From Ceriagrion tenellum (Eukaryota; Arthropoda; Insecta; Odonata; Coenagrionidae), in contig OY720636.1 of the NCBI GenBank assembly GCA_963169105.1, forward strand, positions 107,384,539 through 107,448,538: a DNA stretch of 64,000 bases. The letters are read 5' to 3'. Shown in pieces: positions 1 to 12,345 of the stretch. Position 1 is the first letter of the stretch; each line of letters opens with the position of its first letter. The notes under the pieces were generated by a model. It saw only the letters and a list, made by a program, of their open reading frames with translations, made no database searches and was not told the origin of the DNA. The position numbers and the translations under genes were made by a program.

Positions 1-113
1 GAAGTGTTGCAATTCCTACGACCAGCATGGGAACAAGTCTCAAGTTGTATTAATTAAGTGCTGACTTAACATATACACAGGATCCCGTGTATACAGCTTG
101 AGTAGTCTCCTCT

Positions 114-385
114 CAGGTAAAACTATTTGGTCTGTAACTCCTCTGGAACTGGTCTAAAACTCCTCTGGAACTGGTCTATAACTCCTCAGAAACTGGTCTC
201 TAACTCCTCTGAAACTGGTCTGTAACAGGACTAAACTGGTCTTAAAGATATTTCAAGATGTTTCAAATCCAGAACAGAAACAGACCACTTCCAGATCAGA
301 TATTAGTCATCAGAGCAGTTGCAGACCAGTTTTAGAGTAGTTACAGCCCAGTTTCAGAGCAGTTACAGACCAAATATTTTTACCT
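114..385. repeat. fold-back repeat made of ~22-bp subrepeats
   Basis: The left arm has tandem copies of a ~22-base word (for example GGTCTGTAACTCCTCTGGAA) from about 129 to 235. The right arm (about 313-385) carries the reverse complement. The outer ends CAGGTAAAA and TTTTTACCTG pair with each other. The whole could fold into a ~270-base hairpin. It looks like a non-autonomous fold-back element. No coding content is seen. Confidence 0.6.
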
Positions 386-404
386 GGACAGTGGTATCCC
401 ATAT

Positions 405-945
405 AAATGGGTAAATTACCGTCATTTTCATCTGAGGCAAATTACCGCGATAAATTACGGTAACTTTTAATTTTCTACAATTGAAAGCTAGTAGATAATT
501 TAATAGTAAATTCAATAGCAACGGGAAGGGGTTAATGGAATGGAAATAATTGATATTTTTACGATATTTTATTATAAATAAAGAAAATTTAAAAACAACT
601 AGGGTAGCCTACGCGCAATTCGGCGTTCTTTTGTTCGGTATGAGAAATTTTCGTTCAAACCATTAAAACCGATAGCCCCACAAATATTTCACAGGTAAAA
701 ATATTCCACAAATGAGTTGTACGTGCCTTCATTTATAATTAAGATTGTATTAAATATACTTACACCTGTCTGGAAATAATACGTTTGGAATATATCGGTA
801 TAAAAAATATCTGAGACAGAGGTAAAATATTACCAAAAATTACGGTCAGGGGCAATTATTTTCAGGGGATGCGGTAAATTACCTTAAATACCACGGAAAT
901 TTGCGAAAATTACCGTGGTAACTTTCACAATGCCCCATCTCTAGA
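405..945. repeat. TACCG/CGGTAA-rich dispersed repeat
   Basis: Words such as AAATTACCG and its complement recur near 412, 432, 446, 832, 873 and 911 in both orientations around an AT-rich core. This suggests a decayed non-autonomous element with subterminal inverted repeats. Its ends and any target duplication could not be fixed. Confidence 0.35.
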
Positions 946-2405
946 AGCCCGGCCTGTCCATGGATCAGCTCTTGCGGGAATAAAAATGGCGAGATCGAAA
1001 CGGTTAACTAATGTCAATCATTCTAAAGACTGTGGCTTAAAACACAGAGATTACTGGTGCACATTCACTTGCTGGTAGATTTAAAAAATCCTCCACCCAC
1101 CCTTCAATGCTTAATTTATGAAGCAATAAGGCAAATGTTTGATAGTAAAGCTGCCTACTAACCACATGGAAAATATCAAAAGTCACTAAAATTACCTACA
1201 TCAATTTCAATGGGTCAGTACTCGGTGACGGAGATTGATACAAAAACCACCTAATTCATGAGCCATGCAATAAATCTTCATCTTTAATACAGCCATTTCA
1301 TAAGAATGAAGGTCTCATTGAATGTTTTTAATCATCACGACTGAGGAGGATGTCATATGCATATCTCAGGGGCTGTGGTGCAGATTGCATTGTTCTTCCA
1401 CTTCATTCACTTTTCTTAAATATGGCTCATGGTCTATTATATAGCCTATTCTGGAGGTCTCTTTCAGTCATGGTCTAATAAATCCCAAGATATCATCCTT
1501 CCTCCTCAATTCCTAGGGAATGAGTTAAAGTATGGGAGGCTTGAGGCCATCAAAGTTTAATTTATTTTCTTCATTCACTATGTAGCACTATCCAAACTGG
1601 CAAATAACCCACTAATTACCTTCATCCTTTAACACTGGATCAGGTATTGAGCCCATTATTTATTTTGCAACATGCTTATCCCTAAAGAGTAAACTGAAAT
1701 TACCTAAAGATCAACTAAGCACTTTCATTGATGTATTATTATTCTGCATCCATCAATGTCACTAACTAGTACACAGGCTTTTCAATTAAACCATATCAAT
1801 CTAAATAAATTTTGTGTCTCCTCATTCAAATAAATTTTTCATTTTATGAGCTGTAATGAGACGTTTTACTTAACTTCTAGTAAACAAAATGTGATGAATC
1901 TTTTCTTTATAATTGTAAAATGAGTGATAAAAGTTGTTTTTGTGTGGAGGCTTCAATGTCCCTATGCATGCATCATGTTGGTTCCCTTTTGGTGGTTCTA
2001 GCCAAAATTTGGATGCAATAAAGGTTATTTAAAAGGCAGTAAAACTATGTGAACTGCAGGCCGATATATTAGCTCATGCTTTAAAAAATTGTTTAGCTTT
2101 AGTACACAAATATGATTACAATTATTTTTAAGATGATGTAAAAGTCTTTTATGATTATTAGGTGCCGAATTAAATATATACACAATGAAAAACCGCATAT
2201 GGATATTTTAAACAATAACTGCGAAATAGGTACTTTTTTCTAAAATGATACATTTCATGAAAAAATCCTCCTCTGCATTTCTCACTTGTACAGCTGGCAG
2301 GAGTCAGCACTAAGAGGGTTAACATTAATCCTTTAATCTTCAGATCTAGGAACTCGCATCTATGGAATATTTCTTTAATTTCACCGTCTTGATTCTCCCA
2401 CACAG
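946..2405. other. non-coding, presumably Pvf-like intron or upstream sequence
   Basis: AT-rich DNA with no open frame resembling a protein. It was read for a PDGF-core exon (RCGGCC-like) and none was seen. It is most likely intron, because the first recognised exon begins in the middle of a domain. Confidence 0.4.
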
Positions 2406-2650
2406 ACGACAACACTTGGCAGTACCCATGGAAATGTAGTGGAGAAGCTTGTTTTCTACAACCACACAGAATGTGAATGCCAAGATAAAATGGAGGAAAT
2501 GATGCCACGGGACACCGGGAAAGCCACAGATGTGATGGTTAGGCACTTCAGGCATTCAAGTGGAGGACTACGCTCAGATACTACTCGACGTTGGACTCCA
2601 CTCACCAGTTATAGGTCTGACAGGACACAGGAGCAACCACCTGCATGGAG
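2406..2650 (+). CDS. Pvf-like exon with end of PDGF/VEGF domain
   Basis: The acceptor is the AG at 2404-2405 after a pyrimidine-rich run; the donor is GT at 2651. The frame opens with TTTLGSTHG and VVEKLVFYNHTECEC, so the last knot cysteines are present. A hydrophilic linker rich in Arg and Thr follows, ending in PPAWR. The exon begins at a codon boundary and ends with two bases of a split codon, matching the next exon. A second possible acceptor at 2422 would change the frame and is less likely. The reverse-strand open frames over the same stretch look like chance. Confidence 0.7.
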
Positions 2651-5289
2651 GTATCTACTTGCATTTGCCTTTCCTAGTTACAATATATAATCATCTATAA
2701 AACTTATAATACTATCAGCAATAATGGTATATATTTTGCTGAGTAACATGAGAGGTATTGAATCCTATCTGATTATGTAGGTACTTAACTTGGAGAAGAC
2801 TAGACTTGAGTATGAGATACATGACAGAGCAATAGTTCTCTGCCATTATTACAGTTATTGTTATCTCACATACACACTGACACTTTTGGATAGTGCATGA
2901 AAAGCAAAGTTCGAGAGATTCCGGTATTCTTCTGACAACTATAAACTCAATATATCATTGAACTTTTTTCTCATTCTCTGCTTTTTCTACAGGCTGTTAG
3001 TGCACAAAAAATTACATTCAATAATTGAGCTTTTAGGAGCTCATTGAGTAAATGAGCTAATTTATATTCCTCCAGTATCACTTCATAGATACATATTATT
3101 GTGGTCTCACTGTACCTACTATTGTGAGGAAGACACAATTCTTTAATTATTCAAATTTAGTGAGATTTATTCCAATCAGAGACATGTCTTGCCAATTTAT
3201 TCATATTTCCTGAAAAAGTATCTCTCGTAACTAATTCATCACAAACATTCCTTATTACGAATACTACCTGAAAAAGTTTACTTTCATTATTCTGGCAATA
3301 CTGATGGCAGCATTTGTTTCAGTTTTTATAGGGATTATTGTAAAGCTTTTATAGGACTAAATACGTTAGAATCCAATCATAAATTGATGTGCATTGAGAA
3401 ATATTGGATAAGTACTTATTGCAGTAACTATGGGAGGGCAAACAGGTGGTAGGGATGACTCTCGCCACTTCATGTCTGCATCAGTCCATGGCCAGAGTGC
3501 CACTTCCACACTTGACTGCCCCAGCCTTTTTTAACTGTGTCATGTATCGGCAACATATCAAACCACTTCAATACACCACACTCATATGTTATGAATATTT
3601 TCAAGTTGAAAGTTTCAATTATGTAAAAACTCATGCAAGCCATCATTTATTTTCATCATATATGATACTCATTTTTCTATATCTTTTCTGATCTCATTGG
3701 TTTCTTCTGTTAATTTTGTTCTATGAAACGTGTTTGTACATGAGATCTCACAATTGTTTTCTATCAACCTAACAAAACAAAATAAAATGCTGAACAGTGT
3801 GATATGCCAGGCCTGTTATTATAGTCATTTCAAATGTATATTAACCCATTGACTTAGTATTTTTTTAAAGATTGCCTTTCCTAGGGTAACTATTTATTTC
3901 TTCAAAATTTCTTCAAGTTTTATTTTCATTTCTAAAATAATTTATTTTATGGATTTGAAATTTTTACCCTTAAAAAATATCATTATTATACATTAAGTTT
4001 TATTATTTAGATTTAATTTACCGTTAATTATTTAGAGGCACCCAAATATCAAAATGTATGACAACGGCGATTCGCAGTCTCTTTAAACTGGGGCCAGGTT
4101 GTACCAAACCGACGAATCGCCATCTCTTCAAGTCAATGGGTTAAGGAAATTTTTTGAAGAAGGAAAAGCTTTTTCCTCTTACGTGTCTCTCTCAGGAATA
4201 TCTTATATTTGATAACTTTTTGTCATGTTGGTGACAACTTTGTGTGTTTTTTACAGTTGCCGATGTCCAAGCCTGTATTCTGTGAGATACCCAAATAGCG
4301 GCAGCAGTGGGTCATGCTCTTGTGACTGCTTTGATAAACAACGAGAGTGCATACGGGCAAAGAGAGGGAAGGAGTATTTCTCTTTGCCAGATAGGCTGTA
4401 AGTACAGTGATATTAACATGCTATTATGAGCATCTAACAGATATTCTTCTATGAGCGATATTTAAGTCATGAATAAAACTTGATAGAAATAATTCATTTG
4501 AATCATGTAACCAAAGAAGTATTTTATAAGGTTTGATACAAAGCTTGAAAGATCATTCTTGTGTTTGGCTCTTAAGAACATTCTGAAAATTGCAGTTGTT
4601 CATAAGCTGCAAAGATCATTCATCTGATGATTGAAGTAATTTTGGGGAAAAATAGCAAGTATAACTTATGTGAAAGCTGTTATTGTTTTGGATCATTTTC
4701 ATGACATTAACAAGTTCACTGCCCTGACAAAAATTTTTCACCATCCCAGGTGACTTATTATTATGTTTGTGACTGTTTTTTGTGATAAGTATATAATTAA
4801 ACAAATATAATTCACGTAAAATCTTTCTATCTAGTATATCCCCCCTTCTCTGCCCCTTTAACTGAACTACACTGTAGCTATATTTCCTGTTCCTCAGTAG
4901 GTAACAAATTCAAATGAACATATGTGGCACATTGGAGGTTCAGGATAACAGACATCCATAACTCTGTGTGCTGTGGGCAGAGAAATCGATACAAAAATCA
5001 TTCTACCTCTCCTGATCTCATTTCATGAATTTATTGCCCATAAGAAGTGTGCATGAGTTGCATATTCACCACACATAATACTAATTTCTGCTTTAGTTCA
5101 TTATTGAATATATTATTTTTCTTGGTACTCATGCACTTCTTTACATTCCTAAACAGCTGCATACAGAATGAGGAATGCCTTCCTCCCACATGTGAATTTG
5201 GAGTCTACATCAGGAGAGCAGGACGTTGCCCAAGGAAACGAGAGAAATTTGCAGCTTGGCAGCGTTACACAATGGATGAGTATAAATAA
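2406..5289 (+). CDS. PDGF/VEGF-related growth factor (Pvf-like), last three exons
   Basis: This is the 3' part of a secreted cysteine-rich growth factor gene. Three exons (2406-2650, 4257-4397, 5157-5289) have GT-AG borders and join in a single frame, giving 172 codons plus the TAA stop at 5287-5289. The first exon contains NHTECEC, which looks like the closing cysteines of a PDGF/VEGF cystine knot. The next two add a Cys-rich tail with CRCP, CSCDC and TCEFG motifs and many basic residues. Established knowledge: insect Pvf ligands bind the receptor tyrosine kinase Pvr and carry CXC-type tails. The RCGGCC-type core, the signal peptide and the start codon were not found and should lie left of the window. 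The gene converges on the brp gene. Family assignment is fairly confident. Which Pvf paralogue it is was not resolved. Confidence 0.72.
3845..4140. mobile_element. piggyBac-like MITE in a Pvf-like intron
   Basis: A 296-bp segment is bounded by TTAA at 3841-3844 and 4141-4144. The termini are inverted: CCCATTGACTTA at the left, and the right end read in reverse is CCCATTGACTTG. TTAA duplication and CCC-starting ends are the hallmark of piggyBac-type insertions. There is no coding content, so it is non-autonomous. Confidence 0.6.
4257..4397 (+). CDS. Pvf-like exon, cysteine-rich tail part 1
   Basis: The exon follows a strong acceptor (TTTTTTACAG ending 4256) and is followed by the consensus donor GTAAGT. 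It takes one base to complete the split Ser codon of the previous exon. It reads CRCPSLYSVRYPNSGSSG, then CSCDCFDKQRECIRAKRG, then KEYFSLPDR. Its 141 bases are open in this frame only. The paired CXC motifs and basic residues resemble the C-terminal tails of insect Pvf proteins. It is too short and too interrupted to show up as a simple open reading frame. Confidence 0.72.
5157..5289 (+). CDS. Pvf-like terminal coding exon
   Basis: The acceptor is AAACAG ending at 5156. The first base completes a Leu codon from the previous exon, then CIQNEECLPPTCEFGVYI continues the Cys-rich tail. The protein ends in a strongly basic stretch (RRAGRCPRKREKF), then AAWQRYTMDEYK and TAA. The basic end could bind matrix or heparan sulfate, as in long VEGF isoforms; that is inference. 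The open frame seems to extend upstream to 5047, but that part is intron. The acceptor and phase set the exon start. Confidence 0.72.
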
Positions 5290-5632
5290 GAGCACAAATG
5301 TGTTGAAAATCATGCCACCATCAAATCAGTTATTTTATCATTTTGAACTCCAGAGGTAGTTCTTGACCTTCCTGTATTCATTTCACATTATGTAAGTTGC
5401 CATAAAAACTCTCATTCCTCATTCTATGCTTCTTGCAGTACCAAAAGATATGGTCTGTTAATTAAAGTCATATCATTCTCCAGTTCAGGTCAGTATCCTA
5501 AATGAAATTTTATGTCATTGAGTCTGTATGTTTTATTTTTGTCTCACCTTGGATAAGGTTCAAGTTGAATTTCTTATGACCACATAAAGATGAATCTGTA
5601 ATTAAATATACCTAATATTTGGTTCCCTGTAG

Positions 5633-5699
5633 AATAAATGTCCCACACTACTATTACCACAAATCTCTCCAGCTTCCAATTAATCTTTCAAGAAATAAA
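5633..5699 (+). promoter_or_regulatory. candidate polyadenylation signals of the Pvf-like gene
   Basis: AATAAA occurs at 5633-5638 and again at 5694-5699, about 350-410 bases after the stop codon. Either is a plausible end of the 3' untranslated region. In AT-rich DNA such hexamers are common, so this is only suggestive. Confidence 0.25.
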
Positions 5700-6378
5700 T
5701 TACTGAACCTTAAATGCTTAACATGCAGCTATTTCTCTTGAGGAATGATGAAGAGTCATTGAAGAAAAGTGGAAGAAGCAGAGAAGAAGGGTTATGAATT
5801 GGTAGAAAAGTGATTACAAAATTATCAATAACCCTGGAAAATGCAATGCAAATGTTGAGCAAGGCATTCCAGCTCTCACTTACCAATTTTGCATTGGCCT
5901 ATGGCTACAAAGGAGTGCAGTGTACAATCTCATGTTTTCAATGAGAATACCAAAGGAGGAGCACGATGCTTTCAAAAACATGATAGTGCTCGTAGCAAGG
6001 TGAATTAAACACTCTTATGGGAATGCTCCACCAATCCCGCTAAGAAACTACATATATTTGTGCATAAGTGTGAATTGTTGTGTCTATATGAGTGAGTGAA
6101 ACTGCAGGATTAAGATATTTTTTCCAACAAACATGATAAGTAACACTTGCACCAATAAATATTTGTGCAGTGCAATCAATTACTACATTACAGCTCTATA
6201 AATTGAACTCAAAATGCTAATTTCTAATAGTGCATTTACATATTGCTGTTTTTGTGTCCATCATTTAGCAATATCAATTTCCAAGGAATTCCTCTGGGAA
6301 ACTTTCTGATGCGCAGATAAAATGCATGAGGATGTTTTTTTTTCAGATTAGATGAAGCCATTGTATTTCAGTTGACTC

Positions 6379-6403
6379 GTGTGTGTATATATATATATAT
6401 GTG
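6379..6403. repeat. (GT)n(AT)n microsatellite
   Basis: A short GTGTGT run grades into (TA)n and back to GTG. It is a simple sequence repeat in intergenic DNA. Confidence 0.8.
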
Positions 6404-7890
6404 AACCAAAAATGCTAGTTATAATTCTATTTTCATCCTTAAGATAATATAGGTACCTACTTGTTTCAGGCATGAAAATTGTCCCTATTATGGTGCTAGT
6501 GCCCCCGTGCACAACATCAACAACCTGGAGATTATTGTTTTTTCACTAAGCATTATTGCTTTTGCATAGAAATGCTTCAATGTGTGTGTGCCAGCTATTA
6601 ACAACATTTAATATCAACAGATATTGAAAACTTAGTAAACCTTTCCAGGGTCTGTAATCAATTCTCTTCAATGTTTTCATAAATGGATAATGTTCATGAA
6701 TTTACTGGCATTATGTAGAAATTAATAAAAAAGCTAGTCTCTGGAGATGGTATAACATCAAGTGATAACTATGTGTTCGAGGTATGTCATCAGGATAAGA
6801 AAATTATGCAACTGTCAAATTTATTTAACTGTAGGATTTTAACTCTTTAAAGTTGTGATTAAAATACCCAGGTAGGTAATTTTTTATTCATCAGTCACTC
6901 TTGCTTGTAACAAATTAAAGCCAAATTTTATGTCTGTAAAAAGATGTGTGTATCTTGAAATTTGAACAATTGGTTTATAAACATTATTTCAAAGAGTGAA
7001 CCAAAGGGATTTTACTCAACTTTGAAGAGATAAAATTGGTATTCTGTATGTCCAAACATTATATAAAATAATAAATAAATTTTGTATTAATAATTCATTG
7101 ATATTTGTTTACTACAACCTTCACAGCTTCCTTTTATTTTTAAAAAAATTTCTATTGTATTAAATACAAGTAGGCAACAAGTATCAACGGAGGTAAATAA
7201 ATCCACTTATAAACCCAGGATATGTCTCTCGAGGCCCTTAGTTAAATCCTCTCTGGATGAATCTGATCAAAAATCTTTCTGGCAAACCAATGATGATAAT
7301 AGAAAAGGAACAGGCCTCTCAACTCCAAAGGTAACAGACCAAAAGGGTTAGAGGGTTAGTATCATGTGAGCTCTACTCTTTAACTTTCAAGTTTACCCTG
7401 TAACAGAATCCTGGGACGTTCATTAGCAATGGCTGAAATCATATATTCATCACACAAGGTTGAAGCTGGTCTGATGGAGTTCATGTGGAGAACCTATTAA
7501 ACTATTATCCACAAAGGTACTTTTACACTAACTGTATCAGCAGCTCTATTCCAGAAAAAATTAAAGCAACAATGGGCTAGTTTAGGGGAGAATGAAAATA
7601 ACTTAAATAGACTGGACACCAGTATACTATTCCATTTGAATCCTCTGTATAAATAAGGTGAAATAAAACTGCTTTCATTCAAGACTGCCTAGAGGTCTAC
7701 TCATAGAGCAGCAAGCATTTATTTTGCTTTTTGACAACAGTTGGCTCATGTAATCATATGGAATAGTATTCTCAAATACTCCTGTGGGAGGGGAAGTGAA
7801 AAAACAACCAAATCACAAAGTAGTTGTGTGAATTTTTGGGGAACATTTATACCAGGAAAGGGCTCAATTTTCAATGACTCATTACAATTA

Positions 7891-8217
7891 TAGTAAGTCC
7901 TCATTTTACATTGAAGATGCGTGTTGAAGAAGAGCGATGTAAGTTGAAACAACATAAAACAGATCCAAATATTCGAGACCACATTACTCCTGTGATAAAT
8001 CAAGGCGTGAATCTCAAAATTCGTTTTTTGCCTTTATCCAGGAAAAATAGCTATTTCAGATAGGATGATTATGTCTTAACCATAAAAAAACGTAAGCATA
8101 TGCACATACGGTCTATTTCATTAACACTAAACAGGGAGAAATTTTCCGACACTTGTCAGCATGGATGAAGCATCGAATCAGATGTAAATCGAAACAACGC
8201 ATATTGAGGACTTACTG
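7891..8217. mobile_element. Tigger/mariner-type MITE
   Basis: The left end reads TAGTAAGTCCTCA and the right end, reversed, reads CAGTAAGTCCTCAA. TA dinucleotides at 7889-7890 and 8218-8219 are a plausible target duplication. The 327-bp interior is AT-rich without a transposase. CAGTA-starting ends with TA duplication fit a Tc1/mariner-Tigger non-autonomous element. Confidence 0.6.
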
Positions 8218-11200
8218 TATATCACATGGGCGACCACACCAAGAGCATATTGTGCAGAAAATAAGTTAGGCAAATATGGTAATGAAATTGCTTTTATTTT
8301 GTAGTAAAACAGAAATGTCCAGTCGTGAACCTTAAGGTGCAACCAATCTGCAAACATAGGGTACATAAAAAGGATGCCCACACCAAAGTCATCTCCAAAT
8401 TTTTGCCATATCTCAGGGTACATGGGAAGAGAAGATAGCTTGAAGGATAACCCCTCAGTAATTCCCCTCAGCATCTGTATGGATGACCGATATTCCTCCT
8501 GTAATTCTTCCTCCCAGTCTCCCTCCCTCCCATAACCCACCCATACATCCTACCTCAGCCGAAAGATTGACCATTGTTTCAACAAAGGTATCTTTAAAGG
8601 CAAGGTTGAAATATTAAGGCTTCCCTTTCATGTTCAACCTTCTCAAGACCCAAGAGCATGAATGCATTCAGCTATTCCAAGTATTCAGTCCTCTGAGCCT
8701 GCAAAAGGTCATCTAGCAGTTATTCACTCCTGCCTCCCTATTCCATTCCTCACCTCTCCTGCTCCTTCCTCACCCCTCCTCCCACTTTTCACCTCCAATC
8801 TCCTCCTCTTTCATGAGAGCCAGCCTGGAAGTGGCCAAAAATTTGGAAATGATATTGATTTGAGAATTCTTTTTTAACATTTCTTGTGCATTGACTGGTG
8901 ATTTTGAGGCTTCAAATTTTACACTAGGTACCACAAGTTGTGATTTTCCCATGGATATGTTGAATTATAAACTAAGAGTATTTTCCTTAGTTTTTATTCA
9001 AAAAGAGTTATTTGAAATCTTCGGATTCCTGAACATTAAAAAACATATAATCATCTGTAGTCTTGCTAAATAATTAGTATCAGTTTTAGATAGGAAATTC
9101 TTGTATCAAAGACTGCTTGTCAGTAATACTTTTCTTTGCACTGATATCATAGCTCTAAAAAAGAAATTATTTGGTACTTAGTATGAAGTATCACCTGAAG
9201 AAAATATGAATTCAATTGTCAAATGAAAACCACTGACTAGACACTCATAAGCCTATTAGTTGAAGTATGGGTTTGTCTTATGTTTGGAAGAGGAAAATAC
9301 TCAAAGGAAGAAGAACAAATTCCCTGAAATATTTGATGAGGTGAAGAAGGAGAACAGTTTGGGTGATAAGTCGAGGAGATAACAGGGGTAAGTACTTGTT
9401 GAATGAGTGATTCATAAAAGATGTATTAGGTTAGTAAGTATAAGACTTTTCACAATGCTCATTAAATTATTTCCTTGGAAATTTCTTTGGAAGGGCTAGT
9501 GAAATGGTTAAAAGAGCAGGGGAAGTGTAAAGCGGACACAATGCATTCAGCTAACAATGAGGAATTAATGGTCCTGATTTTACAAGGCATGATTAAAATA
9601 CACCTCCATGATTATTGAAAAGTCAGTGTACAGTGACACGAACTTGAGATGAAAAGTCCGAGGTGTCCTACATTGGCAAGAATACAGTCTCAACAAAAAT
9701 CACTGGGAAAATAATACATCCGTCAGAATTCTATCCTATAAGAGACCCAGACAATTACACAAAGAATGACTTGTGGTTTCGACATTACCCATTTTCTCTT
9801 GAGCATTCAACAAGGAAGAGCTGAATGAGGTGAGTAATTCTACAGTGCAAATGCTGCTTTATGAATTAACCCTTTTGTGCCGAAGTCTCTCAAAGGGAAA
9901 TGCTTTCCCTGCTACAAGTAGCATGAGAATTTTTCGTACTACTCTCTACGGAGCTCTTTTGTCAACGACTTGCTCAGGTATGCCTTTTGCCCGTTTTAGA
10001 ACACCACTCAGCGAGATACCTTGCCCTTACCCCGGGCACTCAGCTCGACCCCCGACCCTCAGCAGCAGTCTCTCTCAGCAGGAGGCCGCTATAAGTTTAT
10101 TGCATTAACATTGTTTTTTTAAACAATTCTCTGCTGAACACTTCAAAAACTTTTACCTTTAAATGAATTTTTAATGTTATTCTGAGCATTTTACAATTTT
10201 AAACGAAATTCTAGCATTAATGTAAACAAATTTAGAGTCCTACTTAGAGCTCAAACTATTGAGAGTTCCACACAAGAACTCTGTCACTGCTAGGTGCTAG
10301 GTGTAGAAATGCTAGGATTTAGTTTCAAATTTGCTGACTCAACAAAAAACAAGTAATTCATTTCATAAAGTTAAAAATTTTGTAGAGTGAAAACAATAAT
10401 TGCCCCGAAAAACCACTCCAAATACAATAAATTAACTATGGATTCATGCATCAAGGAGGGCTACTAATGATGTGGGGGGTCAAGCTCACTTGCCAAGGAA
10501 AGGGTCTGGGCTGCCCTAAGCTGGGTCGCAAGGGTTTACTGCATATCTAGGATTATTGCTCCCATATTAGTAACTTCCCTTCCCTTGCGTTGGCTATACC
10601 CGACATTTGGTCTTTTGCATTGGTTTTTCTCCATTGAACATAGCCAACATTCGTTCATTTGCGTAGGAAAACTCACGTCGGCCATAGCCGTAGTTAATAG
10701 GAGGTTAAGTACATACTGGAGAAAATTCAAGGAATCTGGATCACACTATGATGAATATTGAAGTTTCTGTCAGCCAAAATATATTGGTCTCAAAAGATTG
10801 TTTTTTCTAGCTAATTATGGTAGGAAGTAAATGATAACCAAGCCTAAAGGGTGGATGAAAGTCTTGAATTGGAGGAAATGGAATTAGTTTATTTTCCAGA
10901 GGCATATGTAGTTCTGTTCAAAGTTCTGGCAACCATAAAACTGCATCACAGTGATTTTTAGCTGGGGTGTTAAAAAAAGATTTCATCACTGAATTTCGTC
11001 TAAGTTCAGCCATATACCGGCAAAGACTTCATCAATTTATGAGTCTAGGACCCTCTGGTTTATGGCTAAGCTCTCAACTCACTGTCAGTGATCCACTTTG
11101 AGAGACAGTAGAGCTCACTTGAACATGGGCTTCAGGCAACTTTCAGAATATATTTTTGAGGTTCATTCCTGATCTTTGGGTCTGATCATCTTCTGAGTCC

Positions 11201-11499
11201 CTAAGTAATTTGGTATTAGAAAATCAAAATGCATGGAATTTACAAGAAAATGCCTCAAGAGGCTTCACCCAGGTTTGATAAAAAAGAGCCACAGTCCAAC
11301 ACTCAGCCCTGGGTTTCCAGTCTGCCTCAAAGAATGCATGCATTCACTCATTATAAGATGGGAGCTAGATTTATGAAAGAGGAAATACGTGTCAATGTTT
11401 AATGTCAATGATCATATCTGACAATATTATACTGCACTACAACTTGATTTATTAATTATATGAGTAAAATGACTCACCTGGAATCTTATTCATGTACAT

Positions 11500-11700
11500 A
11501 TGTACCTAGAAAATTTAAGACGATTATTCAGCAACTTAAACACTACCAGCAATTTAAGAGAAATTCATGGGATTCTGCTGTCTTCTGATGAGCTGATGAG
11601 CAGATTGACTGATATTCCCTTTCAAAAAACAGATATTGAGAGAGAATTGGATATGATAAAACACATTGAGTTGAAAAATGGCTAGCAAGAAGAGTTAATG
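11500..11700 (+). pseudogene. Penelope-like reverse transcriptase C-terminal relic
   Basis: The translated stretch DIPFQKTDIERELDMIKHIE, then LKNG, resembles the linker between reverse transcriptase and endonuclease in Penelope-like elements. It aligns by eye with IPLNDSEFEKETRTIKQIG and NNGY of the better copy near 62.3 kb. A TAG follows where the Tyr codon is expected, and the frame is then broken. Short and degenerate, so moderate to low confidence. Confidence 0.4.
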
Positions 11701-12097
11701 GATAAACAATGATGAAATTTTAGCAAAAACTTTGCTACTTCAATGGTGTCAATCCCTTTAGGGATCCCTCAGGGTATACTCTGAGAAGAAACCTCAATAG
11801 GATGGTGTAAAATTGCTTTTTAGGGAATTTCTCCAACTCAAGTGTCTCCATGTTTCCCAAAGAAGTATACTATACCCCTTCAACAATTAATTTTGCATTT
11901 GAGTATTCTACCAGCTGATTGGTAGGTTTTTGGACAGTACTTATTCAAATGTCTTAATTTCTGGCATGTTGCACCTTTTTTCCTGTTACATGTGATCTAT
12001 CATTATATGCTACATAGATCTACCATCCCACTTAAATTCCTCACATCATCTCCATCTTATTTCTTCCAAAATTCCAATCCTCTTTCACGTTTCCCCA

Positions 12098-12345
12098 GTG
12101 TCATATTACCCTCTTAAACATTCATTCCCCTATCAAAATGTCCATCCATCTCTTTTGCATTCTCCAAACTTCCATGAGCTTCCTCTCCTCTCCAATCATA
12201 TCAAGTACCTCCTCATTCGTCCTTCTCACCACCCAGCTCACCCTGTCCACCCTTCTCCACACCCACATCTCAAATACCTCTCAGTCTGCCTACATCCCTC
12301 CTTGCTATGTCCCAGTCTCCAAGCCATACAGTGACATGCTCCATA
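12098..12345 (-). pseudogene. non-LTR retrotransposon reverse transcriptase C-terminus, degraded
   Basis: On the minus strand the sequence reads EVFEMWVWRRVDRVSW, then VVRRTNEEVLDMIGEERKLM. This is the typical downstream region of a LINE reverse transcriptase (EAFEMWCWRR...SWxxRxTNEEVL). In-frame stops interrupt it upstream (LYGLETGT, stop) and downstream. The pyrimidine-rich plus-strand open frames here are its shadows. Confidence 0.65.

Noticed and set aside
5047..5156. upstream extension of the last Pvf-like exon as coding
   Set aside because: The stretch before CAG at 5156 is AT-rich with a polypyrimidine run. Only the part after the acceptor has the Cys-rich character and correct phase.
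9867..10108. possible TTAA-CCCTTT piggyBac-like left end
   Set aside because: TTAACCCTTTTGTGCC resembles the other ends, but no matching GGGTTAA was found downstream within a sensible distance.
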